64,000 nt of DNA, taken from NCBI GenBank assembly GCA_016786495.1, contig JAEUUJ010000081.1, positions 50,764 through 114,763 of the forward strand. Direction: 5' to 3'. The stretch comes from Cyclobacteriaceae bacterium (GTDB lineage Bacteria; Bacteroidota; Bacteroidia; Cytophagales; Cyclobacteriaceae). The position numbers and the translations under genes are program-made. Below are positions 27,884 to 36,633 of the stretch, one piece after another. Position 1 is the stretch's first letter. Every line of letters begins with the position of its first letter. The notes below the pieces were generated by a model, which saw only the letters and a list, made by a program, of their open reading frames with translations, made no database searches and had not been told where the DNA came from.

Positions 27884-28645
27884 CTATCCGTAGATCTGGT
27901 TCAAAACTCCGGCCAACCGGATACCCGCTTTTTGAATTTGCTCCAGCACGGTATTGAAGTTTTGATAATTGTAATCATATCCAAGCTTACCATCGCCATA
28001 GCTGTAAACCTGCTTGCGAAACGTCATCGCCTCGTTGGCCATATCGCGAACAGTGGCTTGTTGCAAACTTTTCACGCGTGTGGCATCTGCCTTTGGCCAG
28101 GCATTGGCAAGTTCGGTGTAACTCAGCTTGGAACCATCGATCATGTCGCTGTCCCAAACTCGGTGTAAATTGGTGTTTGCTCCGAACCATGTGAGCTTAA
28201 CCTGGTTGCCACCCTGATCGGTGCCGAAGCCAACGTGCAGCGGCTGATGGATATCGCCAAGCAGGTGCACAATAATTTTAAGATGCTCGGCTTCCTGTTT
28301 GGCGTTCAGTTTTTTTGATTTCAGCTCGGCAATCAATCGCTCAAGCGTCATAATTAAATCGCCTTTCGGATTTTTGACAGACTGGTCATACGTTTCTCCG
28401 TTTTGGATCGTAACCCAATGCCAATCGTGTGTGTGATCGTATGTTGAATCTGATTTGATGTCATCCATCCAGGTGCCGGCCATGGCCAGCGACTGGCCGC
28501 GGAGAACTTTTTCAATCGCCAGCCGGGCTTTTTTAGACAGATGCTGATCGGCAATGTACCCGATCGCGCGGTGGCCGGTGGCTCCCCAGCCAAATGCGTT
28601 AAACATGAAACCGGTAAGGAAAACGAAAAGCAGCGTTTTTTTCAT
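27884..28645 (-). CDS. S1/P1 family nuclease
   Basis: A secreted single-strand nuclease or 3'-nucleotidase of 253 residues. The signal peptide ends just before WGATGHRAIG, so the zinc-binding Trp is near the mature N-terminus as the fold needs. Further zinc ligands are visible: the His in GHR, Asp in GTWMDDI, His in DHTHDWHW, HLLGDIHQPLH and NLHRVWDSD. The length matches the family. It probably scavenges phosphate and nucleosides in the periplasm or outside. It stands alone. Confidence 0.93.
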   Translation of the reverse strand: MKKTLLFVFLTGFMFNAFGWGATGHRAIGYIADQHLSKKARLAIEKVLRGQSLAMAGTWMDDIKSDSTYDHTHDWHWVTIQNGETYDQSVKNPKGDLIMTLERLIAELKSKKLNAKQEAEHLKIIVHLLGDIHQPLHVGFGTDQGGNQVKLTWFGANTNLHRVWDSDMIDGSKLSYTELANAWPKADATRVKSLQQATVRDMANEAMTFRKQVYSYGDGKLGYDYNYQNFNTVLEQIQKAGIRLAGVLNQIYG

Positions 28646-28777
28646 GGCGGTGAAATCTTACCGCAAATCTCACCTAATTTTTAGATCCTGAAAGGGTAAA
28701 CAGTTGATTTTCGTGTTACCGAATGATGAAAAAGTGATCGTGAACCCACCCATACGGCAGGCTCACGAAGAAAATTA

Positions 28778-29197
28778 TTAGTTAGCGGTGATGCCGGTGG
28801 CAGGCGTTGTAATACTGCCGACCAAAACTTTAACCACCGTACCTTTTACTTTGTAGTTGAGTGTTGATTTCAGGATGATGGTGTAGGTACCTTCTTTTGC
28901 GGTAGGGCTGGCGGTGAATTTCACAACCGAACTATCGATCAATCCCTCAGACGGACTGAATTCCACGGTAACGCCCTCCGGAAGAGATGAAGACAAGCCC
29001 AGTTGTGCTTTTGCTTTCGTGAATGAACGGGAACGTAACAACGTAAGGGTGATTTCTTTTGATTCTCCGGGTTTAACCTGGACTGAATTTTCAGATACGG
29101 AAACCGAATACTCGATGCGTGGAGCTTCTTTTTCCTGTGCAGCAGCGGCAAACGTTAAGGCAACAATCGCCAAAACAGAAAGTAATATTTTTTTCAT
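28778..29197 (-). CDS. Secreted single Ig-like domain protein
   Basis: A 139-residue protein with a signal peptide (MKKILLSVLAIVALTFAAAAQ). The rest looks like one immunoglobulin-like beta sandwich: VSVSENSVQVKPGESKEITLTLL, LPEGVTVEFSPSEG and KEGTYTIILKS are typical of NEW3/CARDB-like domains. There is no anchor and no enzyme motif. It may be a periplasmic binding or structural protein. The next gene downstream on the same strand is S1/P1 nuclease, 132 bases away. Confidence 0.68.
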   Translation of the reverse strand: MKKILLSVLAIVALTFAAAAQEKEAPRIEYSVSVSENSVQVKPGESKEITLTLLRSRSFTKAKAQLGLSSSLPEGVTVEFSPSEGLIDSSVVKFTASPTAKEGTYTIILKSTLNYKVKGTVVKVLVGSITTPATGITAN

Positions 29198-29335
29198 GGT
29201 CGTAAAGTTTATGTCAACATTACGCCAGGTACATGTAAAAGATTTCCTTTTCCGGCAGGTTGAGGTTAACCGTGAGCCTTTTGTGGCGGCCTGATGCGTG
29301 TGTGGTTAACCGTGCAGACGTTGGGGTGAACGGAA

Positions 29336-30277
29336 CTAGTAGAGTTCCATCATGTTTCGGAGCTGGCTGATCTTCTCCATCAGTTCTTTGCCTTTCGGCC
29401 GCGATACGGGAATGGAAAATTCAGAATCACGAATCTGGAGTTTGTAACCGTTGGTGTTTCCCGAGATGTTGCTGATCGCATTCACGTTTACGATATAGGA
29501 GCGGTGGCAGCGAATCGCAAAGGTGTTGTTAAGCTGGCTTTCGATGTTTTTCAGGTTGATCCGGAGTAGTTTTTTCTCAATTCCGTGGCCGTTCTTCCAG
29601 AAAAACGTGGAATAATTATCGTCTGCCTGAACGAACAATAAGTCGGGCAGGTGAAAGTTGAGTGTTTCACTCGTATCCGAATAAATGGTGATGGTGTTGG
29701 TGGCCTTGCTGGCCTCGTTTTTCAGGTTTTTGATTTTGGTGATCTCCTGGTTGGCGCTGATCGCACTTTTCAGGTTCTGCTGCAGCAGGTTATTCTTAAA
29801 CATGAGCGTCATAATGGCAATCGGAATGATGCCCGTTAAGGCAATCTGCTGAAAAACACGGGCGGTGACGTCTACCATCGGCAGTTGAGGGCAGATGTAC
29901 AATTTGTCGACTACCGTATTAACACACCCGATCACGAAGCAAATCCAAAGCACATGCAGGATGTATTTTTTAACCGTCCAGTGCAGGGAATCCACGAACG
30001 AGAACGTGAAAATGTTTGGAACCAGAACGATGTGAACGAACATCACGACAAAGGTGATTCCCCCAAAAAGTGCCTTCTGACCGATGTTAAGTTCTAAGTC
30101 GGGAGTTCCGGGAGTTTTGTACACCACATGGAATAACATCACAAACAGCCCGACCGCGAGGCAGAGAATGGTGTTCTTGCGGTCGTCATTCAGATAATAG
30201 GGAAAAGGCGCGTTGAGTCGTTCGCGAAAAGTCATGATTTGGCCGGATACGAGCGGTGAAGTTACTTCGGATTTCAT
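29336..30277 (-). CDS. Membrane-bound LytTR transcriptional regulator
   Basis: A protein of about 313 residues. The N-terminal half has four hydrophobic segments (from TILCLAVGLFVMLFHVV to IALTGIIPIAIMTLMF). A short coiled linker leads to a C-terminal LytTR DNA-binding domain (LPDLLFVQADDNYSTFFW, IRCHRSYIVNVNAIS, FSIPVSRPKG). It lacks a receiver domain, so it would bind DNA while held at the membrane. GTG at 30301 is a possible earlier start; ATG at 30277 is preferred. No partner kinase is next to it. Confidence 0.85.
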   Translation of the reverse strand: MKSEVTSPLVSGQIMTFRERLNAPFPYYLNDDRKNTILCLAVGLFVMLFHVVYKTPGTPDLELNIGQKALFGGITFVVMFVHIVLVPNIFTFSFVDSLHWTVKKYILHVLWICFVIGCVNTVVDKLYICPQLPMVDVTARVFQQIALTGIIPIAIMTLMFKNNLLQQNLKSAISANQEITKIKNLKNEASKATNTITIYSDTSETLNFHLPDLLFVQADDNYSTFFWKNGHGIEKKLLRINLKNIESQLNNTFAIRCHRSYIVNVNAISNISGNTNGYKLQIRDSEFSIPVSRPKGKELMEKISQLRNMMELY

Positions 30278-30387
30278 CGAAACGACAAGGGCTTTAGCCA
30301 CACGGTCGCTTTAACTGTTAAACTATTGGGCTGGTTTGCGGGAAACCGCGGTTTGTGGGGTAAAAAGAACGGCTTTGGGGTAAATTA

Positions 30388-31002
30388 CTAGCCTTTCAGT
30401 TCGTTTAGCAGCTCTTTCAGTTTCATGAGGTGATTTCCGTAGAGCTTTCGCAGGTACAAATTGGTAATCACAAACGTGAATACGAAGAATGCCCCGGCAA
30501 ACGCGACCAGTAATACCACCGTTTTGGGCTCACGCATTTTGTCAAGAAACCCATCGATGCCGGTTTCCAGCGCACCAAAGAAAATCCCCAGAAAAAAGTA
30601 AACCGGATAGAGCACCGCATAGCTTTTCCGGTAGAAGTTGATGTAGATGGTCAGCTTTCGGTACAGGTGTTCAAGGCTGGTTTTTATGTTTCCGTCCGAC
30701 GGGTCGAAACTCCCCAGCAAAATGAGCTTCTTCACATAATAGAACAGGTAGGCTGCGAACAATATCAGCAACGAGATGATCGTCCACATCATTGCACCGG
30801 GTTCCAGCGTAAATGCATACACCAGCAGCGCAATACTGCAGGCGATGGTAAAAATCAATTCAAACCAAACGTTGCGTTTTATTTTTCCGATAATTGAATT
30901 GCTTCGCCCCTGAAGCATCAGCGCAATCTCCGATTCTTTCTTTGGCTCGTAGCCCTGCTCATGGCTTTTCCATATCTGCTTCAAGTCGTCCAGTTCTTCC
31001 AT
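30388..31002 (-). CDS. Four-helix membrane protein, probable sigma-factor partner
   Basis: A 204-residue protein: a soluble charged N-terminus (MEELDDLKQIWKSHEQ), a pair of helices (about 45-95), a loop, another pair of helices (about 120-185), and a basic C-terminus. The ATG at 31002 sits 4 bases after the sigma-factor stop; a GTG at 31035 would overlap it. The tight coupling and the soluble N-terminal segment suggest an anti-sigma factor-like role, but no known anti-sigma domain is recognised. Confidence 0.6.
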   Translation of the reverse strand: MEELDDLKQIWKSHEQGYEPKKESEIALMLQGRSNSIIGKIKRNVWFELIFTIACSIALLVYAFTLEPGAMMWTIISLLILFAAYLFYYVKKLILLGSFDPSDGNIKTSLEHLYRKLTIYINFYRKSYAVLYPVYFFLGIFFGALETGIDGFLDKMREPKTVVLLVAFAGAFFVFTFVITNLYLRKLYGNHLMKLKELLNELKG

Positions 31003-31006
31003 AGCG

Positions 31007-31561
31007 TTAGCGGATGAGGGTTCGTATTTTTTCACGGATACGATTCATCCGTACCCGTACGTTGTTTTGTGTAATGCCGATGTTCTCGGCAATTTCATCA
31101 TACGGCACTTCGTCAAGTGCCATCATGATCATCGCGCGCTCGATTTCCGAAAGCTGGCGGATAGCCCATTGCAGCTTTTGAAAATTTTCTTCAAAGTTAT
31201 CTTCGGTGTTATCCGAAATGTTAAAGTGAAACTCTTCCAGTTCTTCCGTTTTGATCTTCCTGCCCAGCTTGCGCAAACCAGAAATGGCGGTATTCAGCGC
31301 GATGCGATACATCCATGTGGTGATTTTTGCTTCGCCTCTGAACGTAGGAAACGATTTCCAGAGCTGCAGCACAATCTCCTGAAACAGGTCGTTGCGCGCC
31401 TCCTTGTCAGTTTCGTACAGGATACAAACCTTGTGGATCAGCCCCTGGTTCTCGTTTACCAGTTTTACAAATGATTTCTCCTGATCTTGGGTCAAGGCGG
31501 CTGTTGATTTGATAAGTCGAAAGTAAGAAAAGATAATTACAACCTGATTGATTTTAGCCAT
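31007..31561 (-). CDS. RNA polymerase sigma factor, ECF subfamily
   Basis: A 184-residue sigma-70 family protein. Region 2 is evident in NENQGLIHKVCILYETDKEA through DLFQEIVLQLWKSF and ITTWMYRIALNTAI. Region 4 is LSEIERAMIMMALDEVPYDEIAENI followed by ITQNNVRVRMNRIREKI. Region 3 is absent, as expected for ECF factors. It heads a two-gene unit with the membrane protein that follows on the same strand. The first 20 residues before LTQDQEK look atypical, so the true start may be internal. Confidence 0.9.
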   Translation of the reverse strand: MAKINQVVIIFSYFRLIKSTAALTQDQEKSFVKLVNENQGLIHKVCILYETDKEARNDLFQEIVLQLWKSFPTFRGEAKITTWMYRIALNTAISGLRKLGRKIKTEELEEFHFNISDNTEDNFEENFQKLQWAIRQLSEIERAMIMMALDEVPYDEIAENIGITQNNVRVRMNRIREKIRTLIR

Positions 31562-31618
31562 GCGGAACGCGCAATTTTTCCTATCTTCTCGTTTGATTCG
31601 TAGAAAATCAGAGTCGCT

Positions 31619-32524
31619 GTGACATTCTTAACCAAAGCCATCCGTAATTTTTTTGGAGCCACACGTGCGCAAACCAATGGTTTCGTGGTGCTGCTGATGG
31701 TTATTGCCCTAGCCATCTTTTCGCAGCCGCTTGCGAGATGGTGGGTTAGTTCACAGGCCCAGGATTTTTCTGATGATAAAAGAATGCTCGACAGCCTGGT
31801 GCAGCAATGGGAAACAGTTCCGGGTACGTCCGTATCGGTGGTGTCGGAAAATCATCCGGTATATTTCGAATTCGATCCGAATACACTTGACAAGCAGAAA
31901 TTCATCGCGCTTGGTTTTTCCGATAAACTCGCGGCCCGGATAATCAACTACCGTAACAAAGGCGGAACGTTCAGGATCAAATCCGATCTAAAGAAGATTT
32001 ACGGTATGGATACCGTGCTGTATCAGCATATCAGTTCATACATTCTGCTGCCGGACGAAAGTGTAAAACCTTTGTCTTCCGCAAAAACTACCGAACCGTT
32101 TAAGCCAAAAGAGAAGCCTCAACAGTTTAACCTGAACGAAGCAGACACCACACAGCTTCAGAAGATTTATGGCATTGGCAGCAAGCTGGCGTTACGCATT
32201 ATCAAGTATCGCGATAAACTGGGTGGGTTTGTTTCGCAGCGTCAGTTAAACGAAGTGTACGGACTCGATTCTACAGTTGTCAGCCGGGTGGCAGCGGCCT
32301 CGTATCTGCCGGAACAACCCACGGTAAAAACAATGAATTTGAACACCGCGGAAGAAAAGACGCTGGCCGCTCATCCGTATTTTGGATACCGCATAGCCCG
32401 CGCCATTGTCGCTTACCGGTTTCAGCATGGAAATTTCAAATCTGTTGATGATCTTGGCAAAATCCCGTTGATTGAAAAAGAGAATTTGGGAAAACTACTT
32501 CCCTACGTGACCGTTGATCCCTGA
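31619..32524 (+). CDS. Membrane-anchored helix-hairpin-helix protein (ComEA-like repeats)
   Basis: A 301-residue protein with an N-terminal membrane segment (about 22-40). Three HhH units of the ComEA type follow, each with a [FY]-x-x-x-A-x-x-I-x-x-Y-R core: LGFSDKLAARIINYR, YGIGSKLALRIIKYR and PYFGYRIARAIVAYR. The units start with NxxxxD/NLNEAD-like loops. Such repeats bind the DNA backbone or act as protein-interaction modules. The start is GTG at 31619. Its end overlaps the start proposed for the helicase gene by 11 bases, which makes a combined DNA-handling role plausible. Confidence 0.8.
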   Translation: MTFLTKAIRNFFGATRAQTNGFVVLLMVIALAIFSQPLARWWVSSQAQDFSDDKRMLDSLVQQWETVPGTSVSVVSENHPVYFEFDPNTLDKQKFIALGFSDKLAARIINYRNKGGTFRIKSDLKKIYGMDTVLYQHISSYILLPDESVKPLSSAKTTEPFKPKEKPQQFNLNEADTTQLQKIYGIGSKLALRIIKYRDKLGGFVSQRQLNEVYGLDSTVVSRVAAASYLPEQPTVKTMNLNTAEEKTLAAHPYFGYRIARAIVAYRFQHGNFKSVDDLGKIPLIEKENLGKLLPYVTVDP

Positions 32525-35500
32525 TACCCATCATATCCTCCGTACCTATTTACGGAGACTTACGAATCTGAGCGGTAATAACCGCTCACTGTTATTGTTG
32601 CGCCTGCATAGCGAACAATTGATGGACGTGCATCAACTGACGTTCTTAAACCATGAGCCTTCGTTCGAGATCATCAAATCCGTTATTGCCGGCAAACCGA
32701 AAAAGATTTGTGCGGTGTTGGACAGCCGGATAGAAGCGGTAAACCAGGCAAGCTCCAAATTGAAACGCCTGCAACGGATCGATAAATTTATTTTTGATGA
32801 GCGTGGCTCCAACGATTTGCACATCGGCTGGCCGATGATCCGCGGAAAGTTTTCAGATGGAACATCGGTGCGGTGTCCGTTACTGTTTTTCCCGGTTTCG
32901 ATTCAGGAAGAAAATAATCACTGGGTTTTACATCCGCGCACAGACGCAGGCGTAACACTCAATAAATCATTTCTGCTCGCGTACTCATTTTACAATAAGA
33001 TTGCGTTGAACGATGATCTGCCTGAAACTTCGTTCGATGACTTCGATAAAGACAGTACGGTATTCAGAACACAACTGTATCAACTCCTGAACGATTCGAT
33101 TGAATTAAATTTTAATCCGGATACGTTTACGGATGAGCTTACTGCATTCGGGGAATTCAAGAAAGAAGATTTTGAAAGCCTGCACAAGGATGGTGAGTTG
33201 AAGTTGTTCCGGGAAGCCGTGTTGGGAATATTTCCGCAGGCTGGTTCACAACTTGTGCCGGATTACCTGAAGCTTATTGAGGGCGACACGTTTTCAGACC
33301 TCGAAGATTTCTTTGCCAAACGCATTCCGGGATCAAGTGCGTCAATCGATGAGTGGGTATCGGCTGTGAAAGAAGAAAAAATTTATACTCCGTTTCCGCA
33401 GGATGCGTATCAGGAGCATACGCTTCGGGTAGTGAAAGACGGGCGATCGGTGGTGGTGCAGGGTCCGCCCGGTACCGGCAAGTCGCAACTGATTGCCAAC
33501 CTGATTGCCGATGGAATTGCCTCCGGGAAAAAGATACTGATGGTGTGTCAAAAGCGGGTAGCACTTGATGTGGTGTACGACCGGCTGAAGAAAATCGGAC
33601 TGGAGGATTTTCTGGGATTGGTCCACGATTTCCGGAACGACCGGAAGCCGGTATATCAAAAAATCGCCCGGCAAATTGATCGCATTGATGAGTTTAAGGC
33701 CGAGAATCGGAGTGTTGATGTGATTCAACTCGAACGCAGGTTTCTGAAAGCGAGCCACACCATCGATCAGCTCGCGGAAGAACTTGAGGAGTTTCGTAAC
33801 GCATTATTTGACGAACGTGAATGCGGCATCAGTGTCAAGGAACTTTACCTGACCTCCGATCCGCACGCGGCATATGTTGATTTGCGCCAGCAATACCGCA
33901 ATTTCAACTTCGGATCGATTCAGGATTTTGTAAACAGACTCAGGAGCTTTGTCCGGTATTCAGCGCTGTTCGACCGCGATGAGTACATATGGAAGAACCG
34001 AAAGTCGTTTGCATCTTACTCCGTGTCGGGGTTGCGTACGCTTGAGCAAACGGTAACCGGGGTAGCTGACGTTCAGCGCCAGCTTACTAAAGAAATTCGG
34101 GAAGTCGTGCCGGTTGATTTACATGTTGAAGAGGCTGAGTCGCTGTTGAGTCAAAAAACTACAATCGATGAGATTCTTACGCTGCTCGACTCCGAACAGA
34201 AGTATGACTACTTTCAGCGGCTCGTGAAGGAAGATGAGATTGGCGTAACGGCTGAGTGGCTTGAAGAAGCGGAGGTCCGGTGTGTGAATTGTTTTGATGA
34301 GGCCGGCATTGAAACTACGCTTACCCTCCAGCAAATCATTCCGGTTCAGTTAGCCCTCCATCAACGGATCGAAGCGCGCGGCAACATATTCCGGCTGTTA
34401 AAGCTGAAGTTTTTTGCGAAAAACCGATTCCTGCTTAAGCGGGTAATGCTCGCCAACAAGTTAAAACTTAACCGGGTCGGTCTTGAAACCCTCGAAAGAA
34501 GAATCGATAACCGCCTAAACCTGGAGCATCAACTTACCCTGTTGCGCGAAAGGAGATCGTTCACCGATGTGCCTGCGGCTGATGAAAGTGTTGCCAGAAT
34601 TAAAACATGGTTTGCGCGGCAGGAAAAAGCACTGCGCGCGAAAGTACTTCTCGGTGATATTCGTGAATTACGGGGAGCATTCCATGTTCCTTCTCTGGCA
34701 TACGTGCAGTTCACTTCGAAACTGCAACGTATCGTTTCGGTGATTCAGAAACTACCCGCCTTGCGGGCCGGGTGGGAGCGCTACCTGACACCCATACAAA
34801 TCCGGGTACTGATTCATAAACCGGAACAATCAGCCGTATTCATCGATGCGCTTCGAAATGACTTCGATAACCTGGTCGAGTTTGATAAACTTAACGGATC
34901 GCTTGCCTCATATGAGGCAGAAACCATTAGCAAACTGCATGATGCAGCAGGTGAGTGGAACATCGCCCGCCTGGAAGATCTTTTTCAGAACAGTATCCGG
35001 CTGGCCTGGATCGAGCACATCGAAATTAAGCACCCTGTGCTTCGAACAGCTTCTACTTTTCGGATGGAGGAGATGGAGTCATTGCTTCAAAGGAGTGTTG
35101 CCGAGAAGCAGACACTGAGCAGCGATATCCTGAAAATTCGGGCCCGTGAACGCGTTTACGAGAGCATTGAATACAACCGGCTAAACAACCGGGTCACGTA
35201 TCGCGACCTGCATCATCAAACCACAAAGAAGAAAAAGATCTGGCCCGTACGAAAGTTGATTGCCGAATTCGGGGATGAGTTGTTTAACCTCATGCCGTGC
35301 TGGATGGCATCACCGGAAGCAGTGTCAGCCATTTTTCCGATGGAGCAGATGTTCGATTTGGTGATCTTCGATGAAGCTTCACAATGTTTTGCCGAACGCG
35401 GAATTCCAGCAATGTACCGAGGGCGGCAGGTTGTGATTGCGGGTGATGATAAACAACTTAAGCCGTTTGAGCTTTACCAGGTGCGCTGGACAGAGAATGA

Positions 35501-36536
35501 AGCTGAGGCACCCGATCTTGAAGTTACCTCGTTGCTTGAACTGGCCGGACGGTATTTGCCCACGGTACATCTGCAGGGTCATTACAGAAGTCAGTCGCTT
35601 CCGCTGATTGAATTCTCGAACAACTTTTTCTACGATGGCCGCCTGAAACTTCTGCCGGACAGAAATATGATCAGCCGCCAGGATACGCCCATCACTTTTC
35701 ATAAAGTGGAGGGGGAGTGGGCTAACAATACCAATCTTGTTGAGGCGATAGCGGTCGTAGATTTTGCGTTGTACATGATTCGAACCTTTCCGGAAAAGGA
35801 ACTCGGGATCATTACATTTAACTCCCCGCAGCAGATGATGATCATGGATTTGCTGGAAGAAAAGGCGGGGCGTGAAGGGCTGACAATTCCGGAGTCATTG
35901 TTTATTAAGAACATTGAGAATGTTCAGGGTGACGAAAAAGATGTGATTGTTTTTTCTATCGGGTATGCACACGATGCAAAAGGGAAGTTGAACATGCAGT
36001 TTGGCAGTTTGAATGTGGCAGGCGGTGAAAACCGATTGAATGTTGCGGTAACGCGTGCCCGTGAAAAGATCATTGTATTCTCCAGCATCGTGCCGGAAGA
36101 CCTGAAGATCGAGGATGTAAAAAATGACGGCCCTAAACTTTTAAAGCGATATTTGGAATACGCCCGTGCCGTGTCGGAAGGGTCGTTTGATGGATACGAA
36201 CGCGAGGCGTTTCAGTATGCTTCGGGCTGGTATCTGAACCGTCACGTAGTGGGGTCGGGAGCATCGAAGTACCCGCAGCTTTCGTTTTCGATTAATGAAA
36301 TGCCGTTTACCGACATCACCGTGCGTGAAGGGAAAGCCTATCACGCAGCTGTGCTTACCGATGATCAGTTATACCAGTCGGCCACCACCGTTAAAGAGCC
36401 ACATGCCTATACGCCAGCCCTGCTGAACCAAAAGAACTGGCAGTACTTTCGGGTCGTAAGCCGGAACTGGTGGAATAACCGTGAGCGCATGGAAGACGAA
36501 TTGGCGAAGTTTATTTATCAGGCTACGGAGCGGTGA
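32514..36536 (+). CDS. Large SF1 (Upf1-like) helicase/AAA-type protein
   Basis: A 1340-residue cytosolic protein. An N-terminal domain of about 270 residues of the kind found in DUF4011-like proteins precedes the motor. Walker A is VVVQGPPGTGKSQ near residue 320, and motif Ia-like ILMVCQKRVALD follows. A long coiled, charged insertion (about 420-900) interrupts the motor. Walker B is LVIFDEASQC near 950, with AGDDKQLKPF (motif III) and LQGHYRS (motif IV) next. ENVQGDEKDVI and NVAVTRAREKI are motifs V and VI. A C-terminal extension of about 130 residues completes it. The TTG start is uncertain. No nuclease motif is recognised, so defence or repair roles are only suggestions. Confidence 0.8.
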   Translation: MIPDTHHILRTYLRRLTNLSGNNRSLLLLRLHSEQLMDVHQLTFLNHEPSFEIIKSVIAGKPKKICAVLDSRIEAVNQASSKLKRLQRIDKFIFDERGSNDLHIGWPMIRGKFSDGTSVRCPLLFFPVSIQEENNHWVLHPRTDAGVTLNKSFLLAYSFYNKIALNDDLPETSFDDFDKDSTVFRTQLYQLLNDSIELNFNPDTFTDELTAFGEFKKEDFESLHKDGELKLFREAVLGIFPQAGSQLVPDYLKLIEGDTFSDLEDFFAKRIPGSSASIDEWVSAVKEEKIYTPFPQDAYQEHTLRVVKDGRSVVVQGPPGTGKSQLIANLIADGIASGKKILMVCQKRVALDVVYDRLKKIGLEDFLGLVHDFRNDRKPVYQKIARQIDRIDEFKAENRSVDVIQLERRFLKASHTIDQLAEELEEFRNALFDERECGISVKELYLTSDPHAAYVDLRQQYRNFNFGSIQDFVNRLRSFVRYSALFDRDEYIWKNRKSFASYSVSGLRTLEQTVTGVADVQRQLTKEIREVVPVDLHVEEAESLLSQKTTIDEILTLLDSEQKYDYFQRLVKEDEIGVTAEWLEEAEVRCVNCFDEAGIETTLTLQQIIPVQLALHQRIEARGNIFRLLKLKFFAKNRFLLKRVMLANKLKLNRVGLETLERRIDNRLNLEHQLTLLRERRSFTDVPAADESVARIKTWFARQEKALRAKVLLGDIRELRGAFHVPSLAYVQFTSKLQRIVSVIQKLPALRAGWERYLTPIQIRVLIHKPEQSAVFIDALRNDFDNLVEFDKLNGSLASYEAETISKLHDAAGEWNIARLEDLFQNSIRLAWIEHIEIKHPVLRTASTFRMEEMESLLQRSVAEKQTLSSDILKIRARERVYESIEYNRLNNRVTYRDLHHQTTKKKKIWPVRKLIAEFGDELFNLMPCWMASPEAVSAIFPMEQMFDLVIFDEASQCFAERGIPAMYRGRQVVIAGDDKQLKPFELYQVRWTENEAEAPDLEVTSLLELAGRYLPTVHLQGHYRSQSLPLIEFSNNFFYDGRLKLLPDRNMISRQDTPITFHKVEGEWANNTNLVEAIAVVDFALYMIRTFPEKELGIITFNSPQQMMIMDLLEEKAGREGLTIPESLFIKNIENVQGDEKDVIVFSIGYAHDAKGKLNMQFGSLNVAGGENRLNVAVTRAREKIIVFSSIVPEDLKIEDVKNDGPKLLKRYLEYARAVSEGSFDGYEREAFQYASGWYLNRHVVGSGASKYPQLSFSINEMPFTDITVREGKAYHAAVLTDDQLYQSATTVKEPHAYTPALLNQKNWQYFRVVSRNWWNNRERMEDELAKFIYQATER

Positions 36537-36582
36537 TGGTTTGTTGAATCGGTTACCTGATCCGATTCTTTAGGGTTATAAA

Positions 36583-36611
36583 AAAGCCCGACACGACTGC
36601 CGGGCTCTTTC
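36583..36611. terminator. Bidirectional intrinsic terminator between convergent genes
   Basis: A-rich flank, AGCCCG, a 10-base loop region, CGGGCT, then CTTT. It lies 47 bases after the helicase stop and just before the end of the convergent ammonium transporter gene, so it can serve both strands. Confidence 0.7.
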
Positions 36612-36633
36612 AGGTTAGGTAGAATTTTTTTTA

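Noticed and set aside
32514-36536. The SF1 helicase as part of a known defence system such as Zorya or a restriction cluster
   Set aside because: No companion nuclease, methylase or membrane motor genes are adjacent; the neighbours are an HhH protein and an ammonium transporter.
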